This document shows positions 34,401-49,400 of a stretch of DNA of 64,000 bases, one piece after another. Every line of letters starts with the position of its first letter. Positions within the stretch are counted from its first letter, which is position 1. Location: assembly GCF_018139145.2 (NCBI RefSeq), contig NC_059471.1, positions 66,908,020-66,972,019 of the forward strand. Reading direction: 5' to 3'. Both the position numbers and the translations under genes were made by a program. The notes under the pieces were generated by a model. That model did not search any database. It worked only from the letters and a program-made list of their open reading frames with translations, and was not told where the DNA came from. Source of the DNA: Gymnogyps californianus. Its lineage: Eukaryota > Chordata > Aves > Accipitriformes > Cathartidae.

Positions 34401-37400
34401 TTGGGCCAAACACATTAATAGTTACATTTTTCCCAACTCCAGTTATTTTGGGAACTGGGTAATTTTCATCATGTCAGTGTAACTATGGTAATTCTAAATA
34501 CCAACAGACAGCAATTCTGTGGCTTCATCACAACCAGAGGTATTCATCTGACTGTCAGGATTTTAGAAGGGTTAAGCTACAGTTACAGGCTGTACTGAAC
34601 ATACTCTTGTCCTGGCATCAAGGAATTGATTAAATTATATGCATGTTCTTGCAGGTTTCAAGGGGAAAAATGTCCATCCGCAAACGTGTAGAGGAGGGGA
34701 CACTCCAGTTATTTAAACATAGGAGTTTAGGACTATTTTAGATGCCCAGGTTATCTAAGATGTCTGTGTGGGGTAGGCAGATAAAACACACAACCTAAGG
34801 GAGACCTGTGTTCTATCTGATTTCTAACTGGGTATGGCAGGGCATCTAAAATGGAGACAGAAACTTGTGTTTTCTGGGAATTCAGTCTGACCTAGAGATT
34901 GCTTGTATTTTTTGCCTGGTCTGTTTTTTCCCTTGGTAATAATACTGGCTCTCTTAAAGAACAGATGTAGGGTCTCTCTCTTCTAAATATTCTCAGCATC
35001 CTGAATCTAACTGAAAGGAAGAAGCCTGCCATTGCGTATGTTTCCTCATTCATAGTTGTTCTCTCTCTCAACCAGTGCATCTTTAAAAGAATGTAGACAT
35101 GTAAAGGGAAGCATCTTTTTTCCCCAAAAACTCAAATTATACTCTGTCAATACACAAAGTATTATGTTTGGTTATTGTCTTGGTAACCATGTAGAAGGCA
35201 CAGTGTTAATTCCAGTCTCAATCAGTAAATAAAACTTTTTTAGTTCTCTTTTTGAACCTGAAACATTCAAAGAGAAACAAAACATCATAACTTTATCAGG
35301 GAAGCTACTGAAGTATTTTTATACCATATCAAACCACGTCAGCATTTTTTCTTTTCTTACTTCTGAAGTCTAGAAATGGATTTCAGAAGTCATTAGTGCA
35401 AGTTCGTTAGAGGCCCAAACTGAAAAGATGGACCAAGTCAAGTATTTTACTGCTGACAGGAAAAATGCTTCTTGGGAAACATAAACAGGAACCTCAGCTG
35501 GAGTGCTTAACTGCTCATCTCTACTCTCTCCCAACTGCTTTTATTTTTTGTAGTTGTTTCCACAGTTATTGTAATTTTTGAAAACCATAAACAGACCTCT
35601 TCCCATGTTTATAAAATGGCTTATAAAATTAAGATTCATTGTGTTTTCCTTCCAATTTGTTCGTTGTAGCTGTGCTTTCAAGGTTATTATGCTTCCCTGC
35701 TAAAGCACTGAGCTCTAAACTTTACTTGGCTCTGAAATGTTTCCTAGAGTTCCTGAAAGTAATTCCTTTCTTGTATTTTCTGGATTGTAACCTTGAGGCA
35801 GCTCTACTGTTTAATGGATTAGAAAAGGCGATTGGTAGATATTTTGTTTGGTTGTTGTTTTTCTTGCCCACTTTCCCCAATGAAAATTGGCACAAGAGAA
35901 AGCAATCTTCGAATACCATTATGAAGTCTATATTGCTTTTGCAATTCCACTCATAACGTGTTTTGTGTCAAAAGAAGTGTACATTTATGTCAAATGTGTT
36001 TCTGCTTGAAGGCCTGGCCAGCACTTTATCTGTGTGTTGTAAAATTCAACAGGAAGAAATGGAATACGTTGAACTCTTAGCAGCAGAAAAACATCAGGTT
36101 GAAGCCCTTAAGAACATGCAGCATCAAAACAAAAGCCTGTCAATGCTTGATGAAATTCTAGAAGATGTCAGGAAGGCAGCTGATAGATTGGAAGAGGAAA
36201 TAGAAGAGCATGCCTTTGATGACAACAAATCTGTAAGTGATGTTTTAGAGTCAGTCTTTTCATTGGTGTGCATTTCTTTTTTTTGGTTGATATTTGCACT
36301 GTAGGGGTGTTTCTCTTGTGTTAAATAGTTGTTAGGATTTTAGTGATTATTTAAAAAATACAAAAAACTTTTGGCTCTACGTTTGTTTTTGCTTCCCTTT
36401 CAACAGAAGAAAGTATTTAGTGGTAGAATGATTGCTTGTCAGGAGTGAGCAAACAGGAATAATTACTCCTTTTTGCTAGAGATTTCTGTGGTTTTTGATT
36501 TGAAAGTCCTCCCTGCAGCTGCCACTTTGACAGTGACAAGTGTAGTCCATCTCACTGATACAGCCCATGAGAGTTACAACATCTCGGTGGTGGTGGGGAC
36601 TGTGATATTTAGACTAGTCAGGATATGGAGTTACCATGTTAAGCATAGTCTCCAATTTTTTGCTGAGAAAGTTATGGGAGAACAAGAATCCTTGCAGTTA
36701 GTTTTCACAGTCTGGGAAAAGATATATTGTTCAAGGTAAGGACCTGAAATGTGTTTGTGGTGTTGCTTTCTTCTACTTCTGACTTCCTCTGCTTTTCGTA
36801 TCTTGGCCTATTTGCATTGTTCGTTGTTTCTATGTTGCATGATGGACAGTATCCCTCAGGTAAGGCTGTGTGTATTTGGAGCTGGGAGTACGTCAGTTTA
36901 TTCTAGTGTCCCATTGTGCTGTCCTCGGAGACTGACTCTCTAAATTGGTCCTGTTTGCATAAACGTGGGTTGGAATTTTATTTGGCTTTTGCTCTTGAAA
37001 GGTTTTTGTTGATTTGCAGGTTGACTTCCGAGGCGAGCAATTCCTTTTGAATTCTGCTGAGGAGGAAAAACAGTTGCTTTGTAGTAAAGAGCCATGCCGT
37101 TTTTTGTAGGTGTAGTTGTATTGAGAGAAAGTGAAAGCAGCTTTTAATTTTGTATACACCAGATCGCAGCAATTGCACCCAGTGGGAATCCTACCTAGCA
37201 GGACCAACAGCAGGGAAGGGACGAGCTAGTTGGAGTGCCCTCTTCTGTTCCGCTGGGGTATAACGGCACATTTTAAAGAGACCAGGAATGAGGTTTTTTC
37301 CTGCTACACCTGTTAATTGGCAAAATGCCAACACATCCTTTTTCTCCAGTGTATCTCTGTGGTTTTCTGCTTGTACCTCTATTCATGAAAGAAAAGGAAT

Positions 37401-40400
37401 CATGAAATGCAACCGGGAGGACTATTTACATCTCCATCTTTGCAAGAAACATGTAGTGTGTTTTCTCCTAAGATAGAACACTGGAACATTAGAACAAAGA
37501 AGCTCTAATAGAATCATCAGTAATCTGATAAAGATACAAAAGCTTCTATTAAAATATAATTAAATAGAGAAGTGTAGTAGGTAAAAATGGAAAAAAAAAA
37601 AGAATCTGAGCTAAACCACTTAATGCAAGACGAGAGTATTTGCACACTGTATTCTGTTATATACAACCTGCTTTCAGGAATTGCTGTTTTAGGAAATAAA
37701 ATCCTGAAAATAACTGTTTTCTCTCATTACATTCTCAAATTTATTAGTATTTAAAAGCTCCTCTGAACCTGTACCATCTACTCTTGCTCTTCTAGCATAG
37801 TCTGTCTCTTATCAGTTCCCTTTCCTTTTGTAAAAGTAAAAATGCACCATAATATCCACACAATGTATGATTTTTATATACGTTACACAGAAAAAACCAG
37901 ATTGTTTTTCATTTGTCTTAATCTTATCAGCATCTTCCCTTTTTTCCTAATATTGTTTCTGACCTAGACTGTGAACTCCACTAGATGAGGAATGTATTTA
38001 TCCAATTGCATTGCTTCTATATGGTCTTTGATACATTTTTAATTTTGATGCAGAGAAGTTTGGTTAGATTCCAGACACACAAGCTACCAAGTACAAAGGA
38101 ACATATAACAAACTCTATGTGAATTTGGGGTTCCAGAGCTTTGAAGTAGATGCTTCACTGCTGATGTTTTTTATAAGATAATTTTGCTTAGTGAACACTA
38201 TGGCGGATATCATAACATTAAATTCCCAAGAAGATACTAGAACAGATGTTGGCTTATTAGCATTTTTTTTTTTAGGCAAAGTAATAGTCATCTGCAAGAT
38301 GGGGACACTGCACTGAACAGTGAAATAATTCCAATGTGAAAGTCAGTGTAAAGTAAGTTTTATATTGCAGAGCCAACATTTAACAGTAAGCTCTAAGCTC
38401 TGTTTTAGTATCCCTGGAATAGCAACGAGGATGTGGGAGAGGGGGTCAGGAGCAAAGATGACAGAAAAAACTTAGGATTGGGCACTTAATATATATTCTG
38501 ATTAGAAACACTTCTTCATGTTTGCTGACTGTAGGGAAGCCTTTCTTCTTTGCTCCAATACTGTGAGAATAGTTTGCATGTACATGGCATGCAGCTGCTT
38601 CTGCTTTCTTCCATCAGCTGAAAACATGAAAACATGGTTTGGTTTCTTAGACTTGGCAATGGACACCTCATTCTGGAATGCAAAATAGCCTGGTAAGTAA
38701 GGAGCTTAGGGAAGTAAAGGCACAATATATATAAAAAGACAGGTTTTGGGCAAAAAAGGGTGAAAAGACAACTTTCATAATGCATAAAAAGAAAATGGTC
38801 ATGAGCCTGTCACTCCAACAGCTAAAAATGCTGATGTTTAAAGCAGCTAGTTTATGCTTCTGAATAATTCTGCAAACTTCATAATTTGTTTCAAATTCCT
38901 TTTTTCCCCCCTCTGATTCTTCATGACTTCCAGTTCTTTAGAGACCCATCATATTGCATGATGTACAAAAACAGAGGAAGAGGTTGTTCCCACAATAAAA
39001 GTTGTTAATTATACACACACACACAAATGTAAGGAGTGAAAGAAAAGGATAAAAATTGCAGGTTAAATATTAAATATTGAAAATGCAGTATTTTATGTGC
39101 TGGGGAATCAGCAAAGAGAAATAGGAGGCTGTTTTATAGACGGCTTATGTGAATGCATTTCTTCATTAAATTGAGGAGTTGCTTGGGCAAAATATGGCAA
39201 TCCAGAAAAGCTGAATATTTTGTAGTCAATCATGGGAATAACAACAGCCTACTCTCTTTACTGGAGTCTAAAAGAAGTAACAACCTTAACTGTTTCTGAA
39301 TATTGGTAAAATCTACATTATTTAAAATACAGTGAATAATGAAATCATCCTAGTGTCTTCCACTTTGTAATTACAGGCACTGAAGACAGAGCTAGGTAGA
39401 AACAGTTCTTATCCTCTCTCCTTCAAATTTACAGGACAGTGACTTCTTCTTGACTTGGAATGCAGTCATTATTTTAGATTTTTGTGAACTGAATATCACT
39501 TTGTAATCTCTAATTGCTTTTGTTCACGGGAATAAAATGTTACATTTCAATTCAACCTTTTGTGTTCTAAATGTGATAAAGCTTTTTTTTTTTTTTTTTA
39601 AATATTTCAGATTAGATGCAATTGAAAGTACTGAATTAGAATTTTACAGCTTTGAAACCCTGTCTATACTTTTTTTTGGCTGGACAACTTGGCTAAAGAG
39701 GTCTGGAAAAACCCTTGTTTTTAAAATGTAAAGCAAATTATAGCACTTTCAGTTATGGACATCGAGTTTTGATAAAGAGACTGAAAGACTTCTCTAAGAA
39801 GAAACTGCAGTATTGTTAGTGTCAACAAATTTTGGAGCAACTTCAAGCACAGCTAATAGTCTTTCCCTTTTTACTGTATGCTTCATTGACCCCCTTTTTT
39901 TTTAAATTTGCTTTATTTTTCTTACAGGTAAGAGGTGTAAACTTTGAAGCGGTTTTAAGGGTGGAAGAAGATGAAGCCAACTCCAAAAGAAATGCTTCGA
40001 AAAGAGAAGTGGAGGATGACTTAGGTCTTAGTATGCTTATTGATTCCCAGAACAATCAGTATATCCTCACCAAGCCCAGAGATTCAACCATTCCTCGTGC
40101 TGATCATCATTTCATAAAGGTAATCGTTTTAGAGACATTCTTGTCATTCGTTTTGGTAAGATTTAGTCCCACTAGTTCGCATGCCAGTACTGCTTGGTTG
40201 GATTGAATATAGTTTCAGCATTTGTCCCTCTAAAGTTACCCTAGCATTCATGATTCCCTTGTCTACTGGTGATCTGGCCAATGTGTTCCATACTCTTAGT
40301 ATAGTCTTCACAAGACTGATCGTGATGCTGCATGAATCCTCTCTGTTTTTACTTGATTTAACTTGTTGCACCTTTGGGGCACCATCCCTTCTCTTGCACT

Positions 40401-43400
40401 GCACAGTGTTAAAGCAAGCTACTGCTGTGCCTGATAAGCCACTTGCATGTCATCACTAGAGAGAATTTATCTGTTTATGTCTTGTGATGGAAAAAGTGAT
40501 GATGTTAGAAAATACACAGACATGTTTTTTTATTGTATCTGTGCTTCATGAAGAATAACTGGATTGGGATTTAAAAAAAAAAAAAAAAAGGATCTGTTTC
40601 ACCATTTTGTTCTAATGCAAAGTGTCGTTCCCCCCACAATTCCCCAGGAATCTGTCTACTTCCTATAATGTATTTAAAATAGTTAATAAATTGATCAAAA
40701 GTCCCCAAAGCTACCAGTTGCTTAAGGCCAGTACCTCATCTGCTTCATCTGTAAAACTGCATTGCTTACACCTACAACAGTGTTCAGGTTAGTTGACTGA
40801 AGTTGTGTTTTCTTTTCACAGGCAGTATTCTACATTTAATTTTACAATGCTGTTTATCTTTTGAAAGATAATAGTCTTTAATTTCATCACAAATTTGTGT
40901 GTCCTTTATCTTAACACATTTGTAAATCTTACATATTTAGGATATTGTGACAATAGGAATGTTGTCTTTGCCATGTGGCTGGCTGTGCACAACAATAGGA
41001 TTGCCAACCATGTTTGGGTATGTCATCTGTGGAGTACTCTTAGGACCATCAGGACTAAATAGTATCAAGGTAAGTGTGCAAATTGTTTCTTGACCAATTA
41101 CATTTGTTTAAATCTTTAAAAGTAGTTTTAAAAGAATATGGTATTGCAACCTCAAATGTATTTAAAAAAAAAAAAAAGGAAAAAAAAAAAAAAAGAAATC
41201 CCCAAACCTGGACCTTTTCAAAATGAGGCCTTAAAATTTTATGTCTTTGAATCACTTTGTTTTCAGGTTTTTTCTCCTATATAATCATGACATAAGCAAT
41301 TGTTGAAAGTGAAAGCTGAAGGTTCTGTGTTGTGGGTTTTTTTCTTTTTTTTTTTTTTTCCTTTTCTTTTTGTCTTTAACCATAAAGTATCACATTTGAG
41401 AGCGAAATTATTTAAATGACATCAAATATTCAGCAACTTGCAAAAAGTCAGTGTTGGCAGTGGAGGAAGTGTTTAAAACAAGTAGTTCCCCGAGTAGCAT
41501 AGCTTGGCTTCCTAGAGAGTTATTTTGCATCTCTGTAGCTCTTTCATCCATCCTAGTCACCCTAGTTCTTTTCCAGTCCCCTGCCCGCATTCCTGAAGTC
41601 TCTTGAACCTTTTTAGCTCCATCACGTGAACCCTGATTACTAGCTCATGCGAAACCATAGGCTGTGGTTGGCTAGACTTTGCACATGTTTTGATTAGTGG
41701 TCTGGTGTGCATTAACAGATTGTTTAGCCAGCAGGCAAAACAGAACGCACTTTAAGGTTGCATGGTAATGTCCGGTTAAGTTACTTGTGTCTATTACGTT
41801 GATATCCACGTAACTGCTTGGAACTTACTGTCTTTGCAACCTCTGCTCTTATGTGGACGTTTGTTGAAAATGACTGTTGGGCTCAAAAGTAGGGATGAGT
41901 AGAAATTGTAGGATTTTGTCAATCTTGTATTGGAAGAGAAGGCTACAAATACTACACTTCCAAAATTTCATATTCTAAATTGAGATTAAATAATAACCTT
42001 TGTGTCATACATAACTTCTGGGTTGAGAAGGTCTGGAAAGCTTGACCACTTAGACTGAGAAACAAGTTTGTGAGCTTGGCATTAGAAAGAGATTCAACAA
42101 TGAATTTTCAGACACACTGAGGAAGATGATGTGGTCAGAACAGACATGAGAGCTTTCTTTAGGACAGTTTCTTAGTGAGCTGCCTGTTTCTTGTGGGGCT
42201 GTGATTAAACATTATTCATCTGGATAATGTGCATGTTGACTGGATCTCTTGTGTGTGCTCTCTCCTTTTGTCTCTTCTGTATTTCATAAAAAAGTTGAAT
42301 GTCGGAGGAACTGAGGAGGCAGGCAGATTCTAATGTGGTGGGGAAGATAGTTTCTATCTCCACTTCTCTATGACTGATGATAGACCCTGTCCTCTTCTGC
42401 TCTGGACTGTAAATACATAGAAAAGAAATGTTATGTTTTTAGAATAGAATAGACTATTTCAGTTGGAAGGGACCTACAACAATCATCTAGTCCAACTGCC
42501 TGACCACTTCAGGGCTGACCAAGTTAGAGCATGTTATTAAGGGCATTGTCCAAGTGCCTCTTAAACACTGACAGGCTTGGGACATCGACTGCCTCTCTAG
42601 GAAGCCTGTTCCAGGGTTTGACCATCCTTTCGGTAAAGAAATGCTTCCTCATGTCCAGTCTAAACCTCCCCTGGCGCAGCTTTGAGCCATTCCCATGCGT
42701 CCTGTCACTGGATCCCGGGGAGAAGAGTTCAGCACCTCCCTCTCCACTTCCCCTCCTCAGGAAGCTGTAGAGAGCAATGAGGTCGCCCCTCAGCCTCCTT
42801 CCCTCCAAACTAGACAAACCCAGAGTCCTTAGCTGCTCCTCACAGGACATGCCTTCCAGCCCTTTCACCAGCTTTATTGCCCTCCTCTGGATGCATTCAA
42901 GGACCTTCACACCCTTCTTAAATCGTGGGGCCCAGAACGGCACACAGTACGCCAGGTGAGGCCGCACCAACGCTGAATACAGTGGGATAATCACCTCTTT
43001 CGGCCGGCTGGTTATACTGTGTTTGATGCTGCCAGGGCACACTGCTGACTCATATTGAGCCTGCTGTCAACCAGCACCCCCAGATCCCTTTCTGCAGGGC
43101 TGCTCTCCAGCCATTCCTCTCCCAGTTTATGCTTGTGCCCAGTGTTACTCCATCCTAGGTGCAGAATCCGGCATTCCCACTTGTTAAATTTCCTCCCATT
43201 AATCATTGCCCAATGCTCCAATCTATCTAGATCCCTCTGCAAGGCCTCTTGTCCCTCAAGAGAGTCAACAGCACCTCCCAGTTTGGTATCATCAGCAAAC
43301 TTGCTAATGGTGCATTCAACTCCTGCATCCAGATCATTGATAAGTATATTGAACAGGACTGGCCCTAGAATTGAACCCTGAGGAACACCACTGCTGACCG

Positions 43401-46400
43401 GTCACCAGCCAGATGTAGCCCCATTTTTCTGTTGTGACAAGGAAGACAACCACTTTTCTTGCTGTTGCACCCTTCTCTCTGAAGTGGAAAGGCTGCTAGT
43501 TGTACTTGTCTGAGAGATGGATGAATGGAGTCTGTAGGATGGAGAGCAGAACAGCAACTACAGTCTAGCAGAATGGTTATACAAATAGACCAATAAAATA
43601 ACTAGCCAGAAGTAACTTCTGAAATGCAAGCCTTGGGAGTTTAATAGCATATGCAGAAAACGTAACCTATATATTTTCAACAAGCAAGCAAGCTTACCTA
43701 GATCAATGCATATGTGCATTTTGGGTGACCAGCACTATCCAACCAAATTATCTACTAGCAGCCAGGTGACGGGAAAAATATTTGAACCCTAAAGATGCTG
43801 AGGGAACTTCTGATGTCGTATGACCAGCAAGTGAATTATCTATGGAAATATAATGAGAAACAATTTGTTTTGTAAGTGGACTTATAATTTGTATTATAAG
43901 TAGACTGCTGTGCACTGATTTTTATTTTATCTTTTTTTAAAAGTCTATTGTACAGGTGGAGACATTAGGAGAGTTTGGTGTATTCTTCACTCTCTTTCTA
44001 GTTGGTCTGGAATTTTCCCCTGAAAGATTAAGAAAGGTATTTTTGTATAATACCTCTACATTACAGGATTTAATTGCTAATGTTCCAGTTATCAGTTATA
44101 TTTCAGATTTTTACACTCTCCGTATAATATACTGGTGTAACTTTTGTACATTTTTGAAAAGACAAATATGACATTTGCTTCTTCTCTTTAACTCTTTGGA
44201 AAGAACAGAATGCATTATTTATTCAGTGTCTCCAAAAAAAAAATTTGCTCTTCCTCTTCATTTTCGTAAAACAGTTCGATTACTAGAAAGATCTCACACA
44301 ATTTATGGCAATCCATCTCTGCTTTAACATGCAGTTACATGCAGTTGCTGTTATGGAGTGTCCAGTGATGTTTGCCAGTCCTGTTAATAAAAAAATCAGT
44401 TTGTTAAGTACTGCATACTGAATTGATGATACATGCTGTACTGGCTAATAAACTGATTCTGCAAGTATGTTAGCACAATCTGGAATATTGCATGATGCGG
44501 CCATCAGGATTCAGCAAAAAGGTACAAGTTTCTTTTGGTCTTAATTAAAAAAAAAAAGTTATCTCCTAAACCAGCTAGAATTTTAATAGTGGAAAATACT
44601 GCTGCAAAATATGTAAAGACTGTATGTATGTAAAGAGTTGCATTGTGTGATTTGTTCCTAAACTGATGGTTGTGAGTTCATGAGACTATAAAAGCTTTAA
44701 TTGGAATGTGTTAAAATTTATGAGCGTTCAGCTTAGTCTGCTATTTCTAGTCCATCTAAAGTCAAAGATAAAAGTCAGTAATTCAAAGGTTCCTAAACTG
44801 TAGTATGTAAATTGCTGCTTCAGAATTGTGTGCACACTAGTGTGGAGCAGGCTGCTGGTATTGATGATGGTCTTTGCCACTCCCATTTTTTCCCCGCCCT
44901 GGAATCACATCAAATAACTGGTCTTCCATTTGATGATTTTAATATATTTCAACTCTTACTGGACCTTTGGTCCTCAATTTGTCTGTGAGCTCTGGGAAAT
45001 TTACCTTATTTCTGGTAATGAGCCTTCTGACATAGAATAGCTACTAGGCGTAATAACTTCAGAGTCTTAGGATGTATAGGATGACAGCCTGTTACTTCTG
45101 TGGCCCAGCACTGCAGCCCCAAATCATGCATCTTTAACTGCTTATTTGCGCTGAAAATCATTGTAACTTATCAGTGAGAAAAGTGTCATCAGACTTTATC
45201 ATAAGAATTTGTTTTCTTCCCAAGGTATGGAAAATATCTTTGCAAGGACCCTGCTACATGACAGTTCTGATGATTGCCTTTGGTTTACTATGGGGACACT
45301 TGCTGCAAATTAGACCAACACAAAGTGTCTTCATTTCCACTTGTTTATCTTTATCAAGCACACCATTGGTGTCAAGATTTCTTGCAGGTAGTGTTAGAGG
45401 CGATAAAGAAGGTAAGTATGATTTTAAATATGGACTCCTGTAGTATCCACAATAAAATCTGAAAGAAGTTGACCTTGTAATATTACTAGAGAAACTAGTT
45501 AAAAAATGAAACAAAACAAAACAAAAATCATTAAGTCTGGTTTACAAGCAATCATCGTCGTTTAACACTGGCCAGTGTTGTGTATATTCTCGTTATGAGG
45601 TGTACCTGCTATTTACATAGCCAGTCCTCTTTGGAGAAAGACAGTGTAGCCCAATCAGTACTCACCATGTTAAGAATTGACTTCACTGAGGGTCTGCAAT
45701 CCTTGTGCTTTTTAAGAGGTTACCAGGTTAGACCATTACTACCAGTCTTTCATCAGGGCAGAAAGGCTAACTTAAATAATTCACATCCTTCTTCAGCAAA
45801 CTAAGACCAGCTCAGGTAGTCTTCCATAGCTAACAGCTCTTCAACTAAGTACCTTCAAGTGCCGTATTGCTAGCTTCTCAAAGACTTCTGAATGTTTCCT
45901 TTCAAAAGTTTTGCCATCCTGCTTTCTTCCACTTAAACCTCCCTCATACATACTGCATTAAAGTTCTCCCCACCCCCTAGAATATGCATATTCTAATACC
46001 TAAATTCAAAGCGTGTATTTTAACATGCTGGCTCTTAGATGTGTCTGTTATTCTGAAGACTGTATGTTTTCAGTAAAGGAGTTCCAGTAAATGCATAACT
46101 AGTGCTTGACTCCTAAGCAAAGTCTATATTTTTATTGTGTAACAGAAGCTTCATATGAATATTTTATTTGTATTTTTAATATGTCTTTATATATATTTTA
46201 ATTTACTTATTAGTGGGGGGGGGGGGGGGAAACCAGAATGCTTTGAATGACCTCACCCCATTGAGAACTATACTTAGCTTTCATTTGATTAAGACAGTTC
46301 TAGATTTCTGAGCACTGCAAGCATTCATAGATTCTGATGAATGTTTCCATGACTGCTTTGCTGGTGTACAGGGGATATTGACTACAGCAGCGTACTACTT

Positions 46401-49400
46401 GGCATGTTGGTGATGCAGGATGTGCAGCTTGGTTTATTTATAGCTGTCATGCCTACACTTATTCAAGCAGGAGTGAGCACACATTCCAGGTAAAAAAAAA
46501 TTATTATATATATCTTCCCCCCACCCCCTTCCAATTAATATGTAGATCGCCAATATGAATATGAGCATGCTACAGTTAATGTGAGTTCCATGAAAAATAT
46601 GCACTCTGTTCTGTGAGTTCCCTTTACTACTTGTACTTGTCATGTTGTATGAGGATATTCTTTCTGCTCTAGTTGCCTTAGTCCTATCCAGTACTTAAAA
46701 TTTGTAGTGAAAAGTTTGTTATTGTAAAAAAATAAGTCAATTTCTTCAGTTACTTTATTCCCTCAAGACATATTTTTGTCAAAGACTATGTGATAGTATT
46801 ATTGAGCCTGATGGCTTACCTTGAAGATCAATCAACAAAAATCTTTTTGAATCAACATGGAAGTAAATTCTAGGCTGTAAAAGAGATTGCTGGGCACTCA
46901 GCAGATTTAGTATTCATGTTGTTTACTAATGTATCTAAATATCTTACTGTAGCTACTCAGTTTTGAACATCTGTGGAATTAGATCTCTTCACTTAAGGGG
47001 AACTGGTTGGGAGGCATGAGAGCACTTGAAAGAAATGTTTTGTTTGTTCTTCTCTTCCAGCATTTTCAAGGAAATACTGAGAATACTGATACTGATTGGC
47101 CAAATTCTCTTTTCTCTGGCTGCTGTTTTTCTTATATGTCTTGTTATAAAGACTTATCTCATAGGACCGTATTATCGCAAGTTGCATGCAGAAAGCAAAG
47201 GGAATAAAGAAATCCTCATTCTAGGAATAACTGCATTCATCTTCCTTATGTTAACGGTAATCTTTTAAATTAATAAAACATTTTGATACATGTGATACAA
47301 TTTACTGCATCAGTATCACAAAAGCCATTGCACTTACTGTTATTCCATATCCATGTACCTCTGTAGTTAACTATTTGGTTTCAAAATGTTTTAAAACAAA
47401 CCCCAAATGCACACATGATTCATGCATTACAGCATAGATGAGTAAGAAGAGATAAAATTTGAACGTCAATCAGCTGAACTTCTGCTGGTAACTTTTAATA
47501 CAGCCAGTTAAAGAATCATGATTCCAGTTTTAATTTTGGGCTACTTTATGCATTTGAGAATAATTTAGCATGGGTTTTGAGATACTGATAATGGCTGACT
47601 GTGACATTTGCCCCCAAGTTTCTTTTCAATAGCAAATTCTCTACATGGTTTTTATTATAAAATCATTTTCTTTTTCTGTGGGAGATAAACAGTTTGGGAT
47701 GAAGGAGAAAGTAGAGAAATGCCTTAAGGTTCATAGATTTTGATAGTCCTTTTGGGTTTGGGTCATTTTCCTCTGAATCTTCCTTCTATTTGTTTCTATC
47801 TCATGTCTCAGCCCTCTGAAAAACTATTCTGCTGGAGAACAAAATGTGACAGTCGCTGATAATATTGTGGGTTTGAAACTCCATTATCCTGAATGTGCAG
47901 ATTGTTATGTCCTCTGAGAATTTCTGAGAAAAATTATCCCAAAAAGTTCCTGTGCATGTGCCTTTTTTTCTAGGGGTATTTGCTTAATTATTGCAGGTCC
48001 AGCAGAGAAAGCTGACCTCCTTCAGGAAGAAGGTCAAGAAAGAAGTTAGTGAGAGCATAGCTTTACAATTTGTTGATTTCTATTGTATAGGTTAAAAATG
48101 CCATCCCTCTAAACAGCTATTCATATTCCAAACGTGTCATCTAATAAGAGAAGGAACAAAACTAGTTTTTCCTTTTTACTTTCTAACAAGCAGACATAAC
48201 ATTTGTAGAACAACTTCAATAAAAAACAGCAACCAAACCACAAAAGTTGCATAAAATACTACGGTATCTGGAAGCAGTCTTACTTTCATTAAAAATATGG
48301 CCTGCATAGACTGATCTGGTTGAATTGGGCGTATTGTGCCCAAATCACGTATCAAATGTACAAGGAGTTTGTCTACATGACTTTATGTAATACATGTGTG
48401 TATACAAACCTGAGGGAGAATATGTTTGAGTGTGTTGGATTCATACTGCAAAACAGAATGCTTCTTCAGCATGGGAAGCATTTGTGAAGGAGCAAATATT
48501 TTGTGTACTTCAAGTGAAAACAGTTTTCCTTTTAAAGTTGATAAATAGTGTATCAAAGGGAGCAGTACAAAGGATACTCCATGTAACCTCAGTAAACCAG
48601 TTGAGATGCTTGATATTCACTGACACTGATACATTCATTATAGTAATGCTACAAGTTGTGGTTTGAGCACAAAGACTTTAAAAAAAAAAAAAAAAGAGAG
48701 AAAAAAACCCAAAAAAGTATTGGGTTGAACAGCTCAACAAACAAATCTTCTGGAAAACAAATCTTAATTGGTGTAGATGCCCTACTGTGTCAGGAATAAA
48801 AACATAGGATGGGGGATGGCAATCGAATTTGAAAAAATGTTGGATGTATTTGGAAAGGATAAATTAAGGTTTTTGGGTGCCAGGTAGGAAACCAATTAAA
48901 CTGTCATGGTTCCTGCAAAGATTCTTTTCTCCTTGGAAAACCAAGCCTAAATATTGACGGAGTTTCTATAATTATCTGCAAACACAGAATTTTCCATACT
49001 GGTGTAATTCTAAAAAAGCTTTTGAATTTGTGGAGGGAGGAACAAGATAGTGCATATTTTAGTGGCCTTAACCAAAGATGACTCTGCGGCTCCATTTAGA
49101 AAACCTGAGAGACGTTTTTAAAGAAAATATTTTAACTCTCTATCTAGCATGTGAGTTATTCTGCAGGCCACATCCTTTCCATGACAAAGGAGGTAGGAAT
49201 GATACGGTATTCCTGCTTCGTGCAGTTACATTCATTGAGTTACTTGTTACATGCTTCAGCGTTGACTGGATTTCTGGGGTCCACCTAAGTTTATCCTGTA
49301 TTGGGGTTCATCTGTAACACTAGCACATATAATGCACGTTATATATAAACTTAATTTATTTTACTTGTTTCCTGTGTTTGAAAATCTCAGATGACTAATT

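Larger units (their letters stand above)
40120..43943 (+). other. TMCO3 introns 4 and 5
   Basis: Intron 4 is 40120-40940, with a 17-base A run at 40573-40589. Intron 5 is 41070-43943, with A-rich runs at about 41163-41197, a T run at about 41339-41360, and the antisense CR1 at about 42440-43430. Confidence 0.8.
44037..47060 (+). other. TMCO3 introns 6, 7 and 8
   Basis: Introns 44037-45224, 45412-46371 and 46490-47060. A 15-base G run lies at 46215-46229 in intron 7. No other feature was recognised. Confidence 0.75.
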
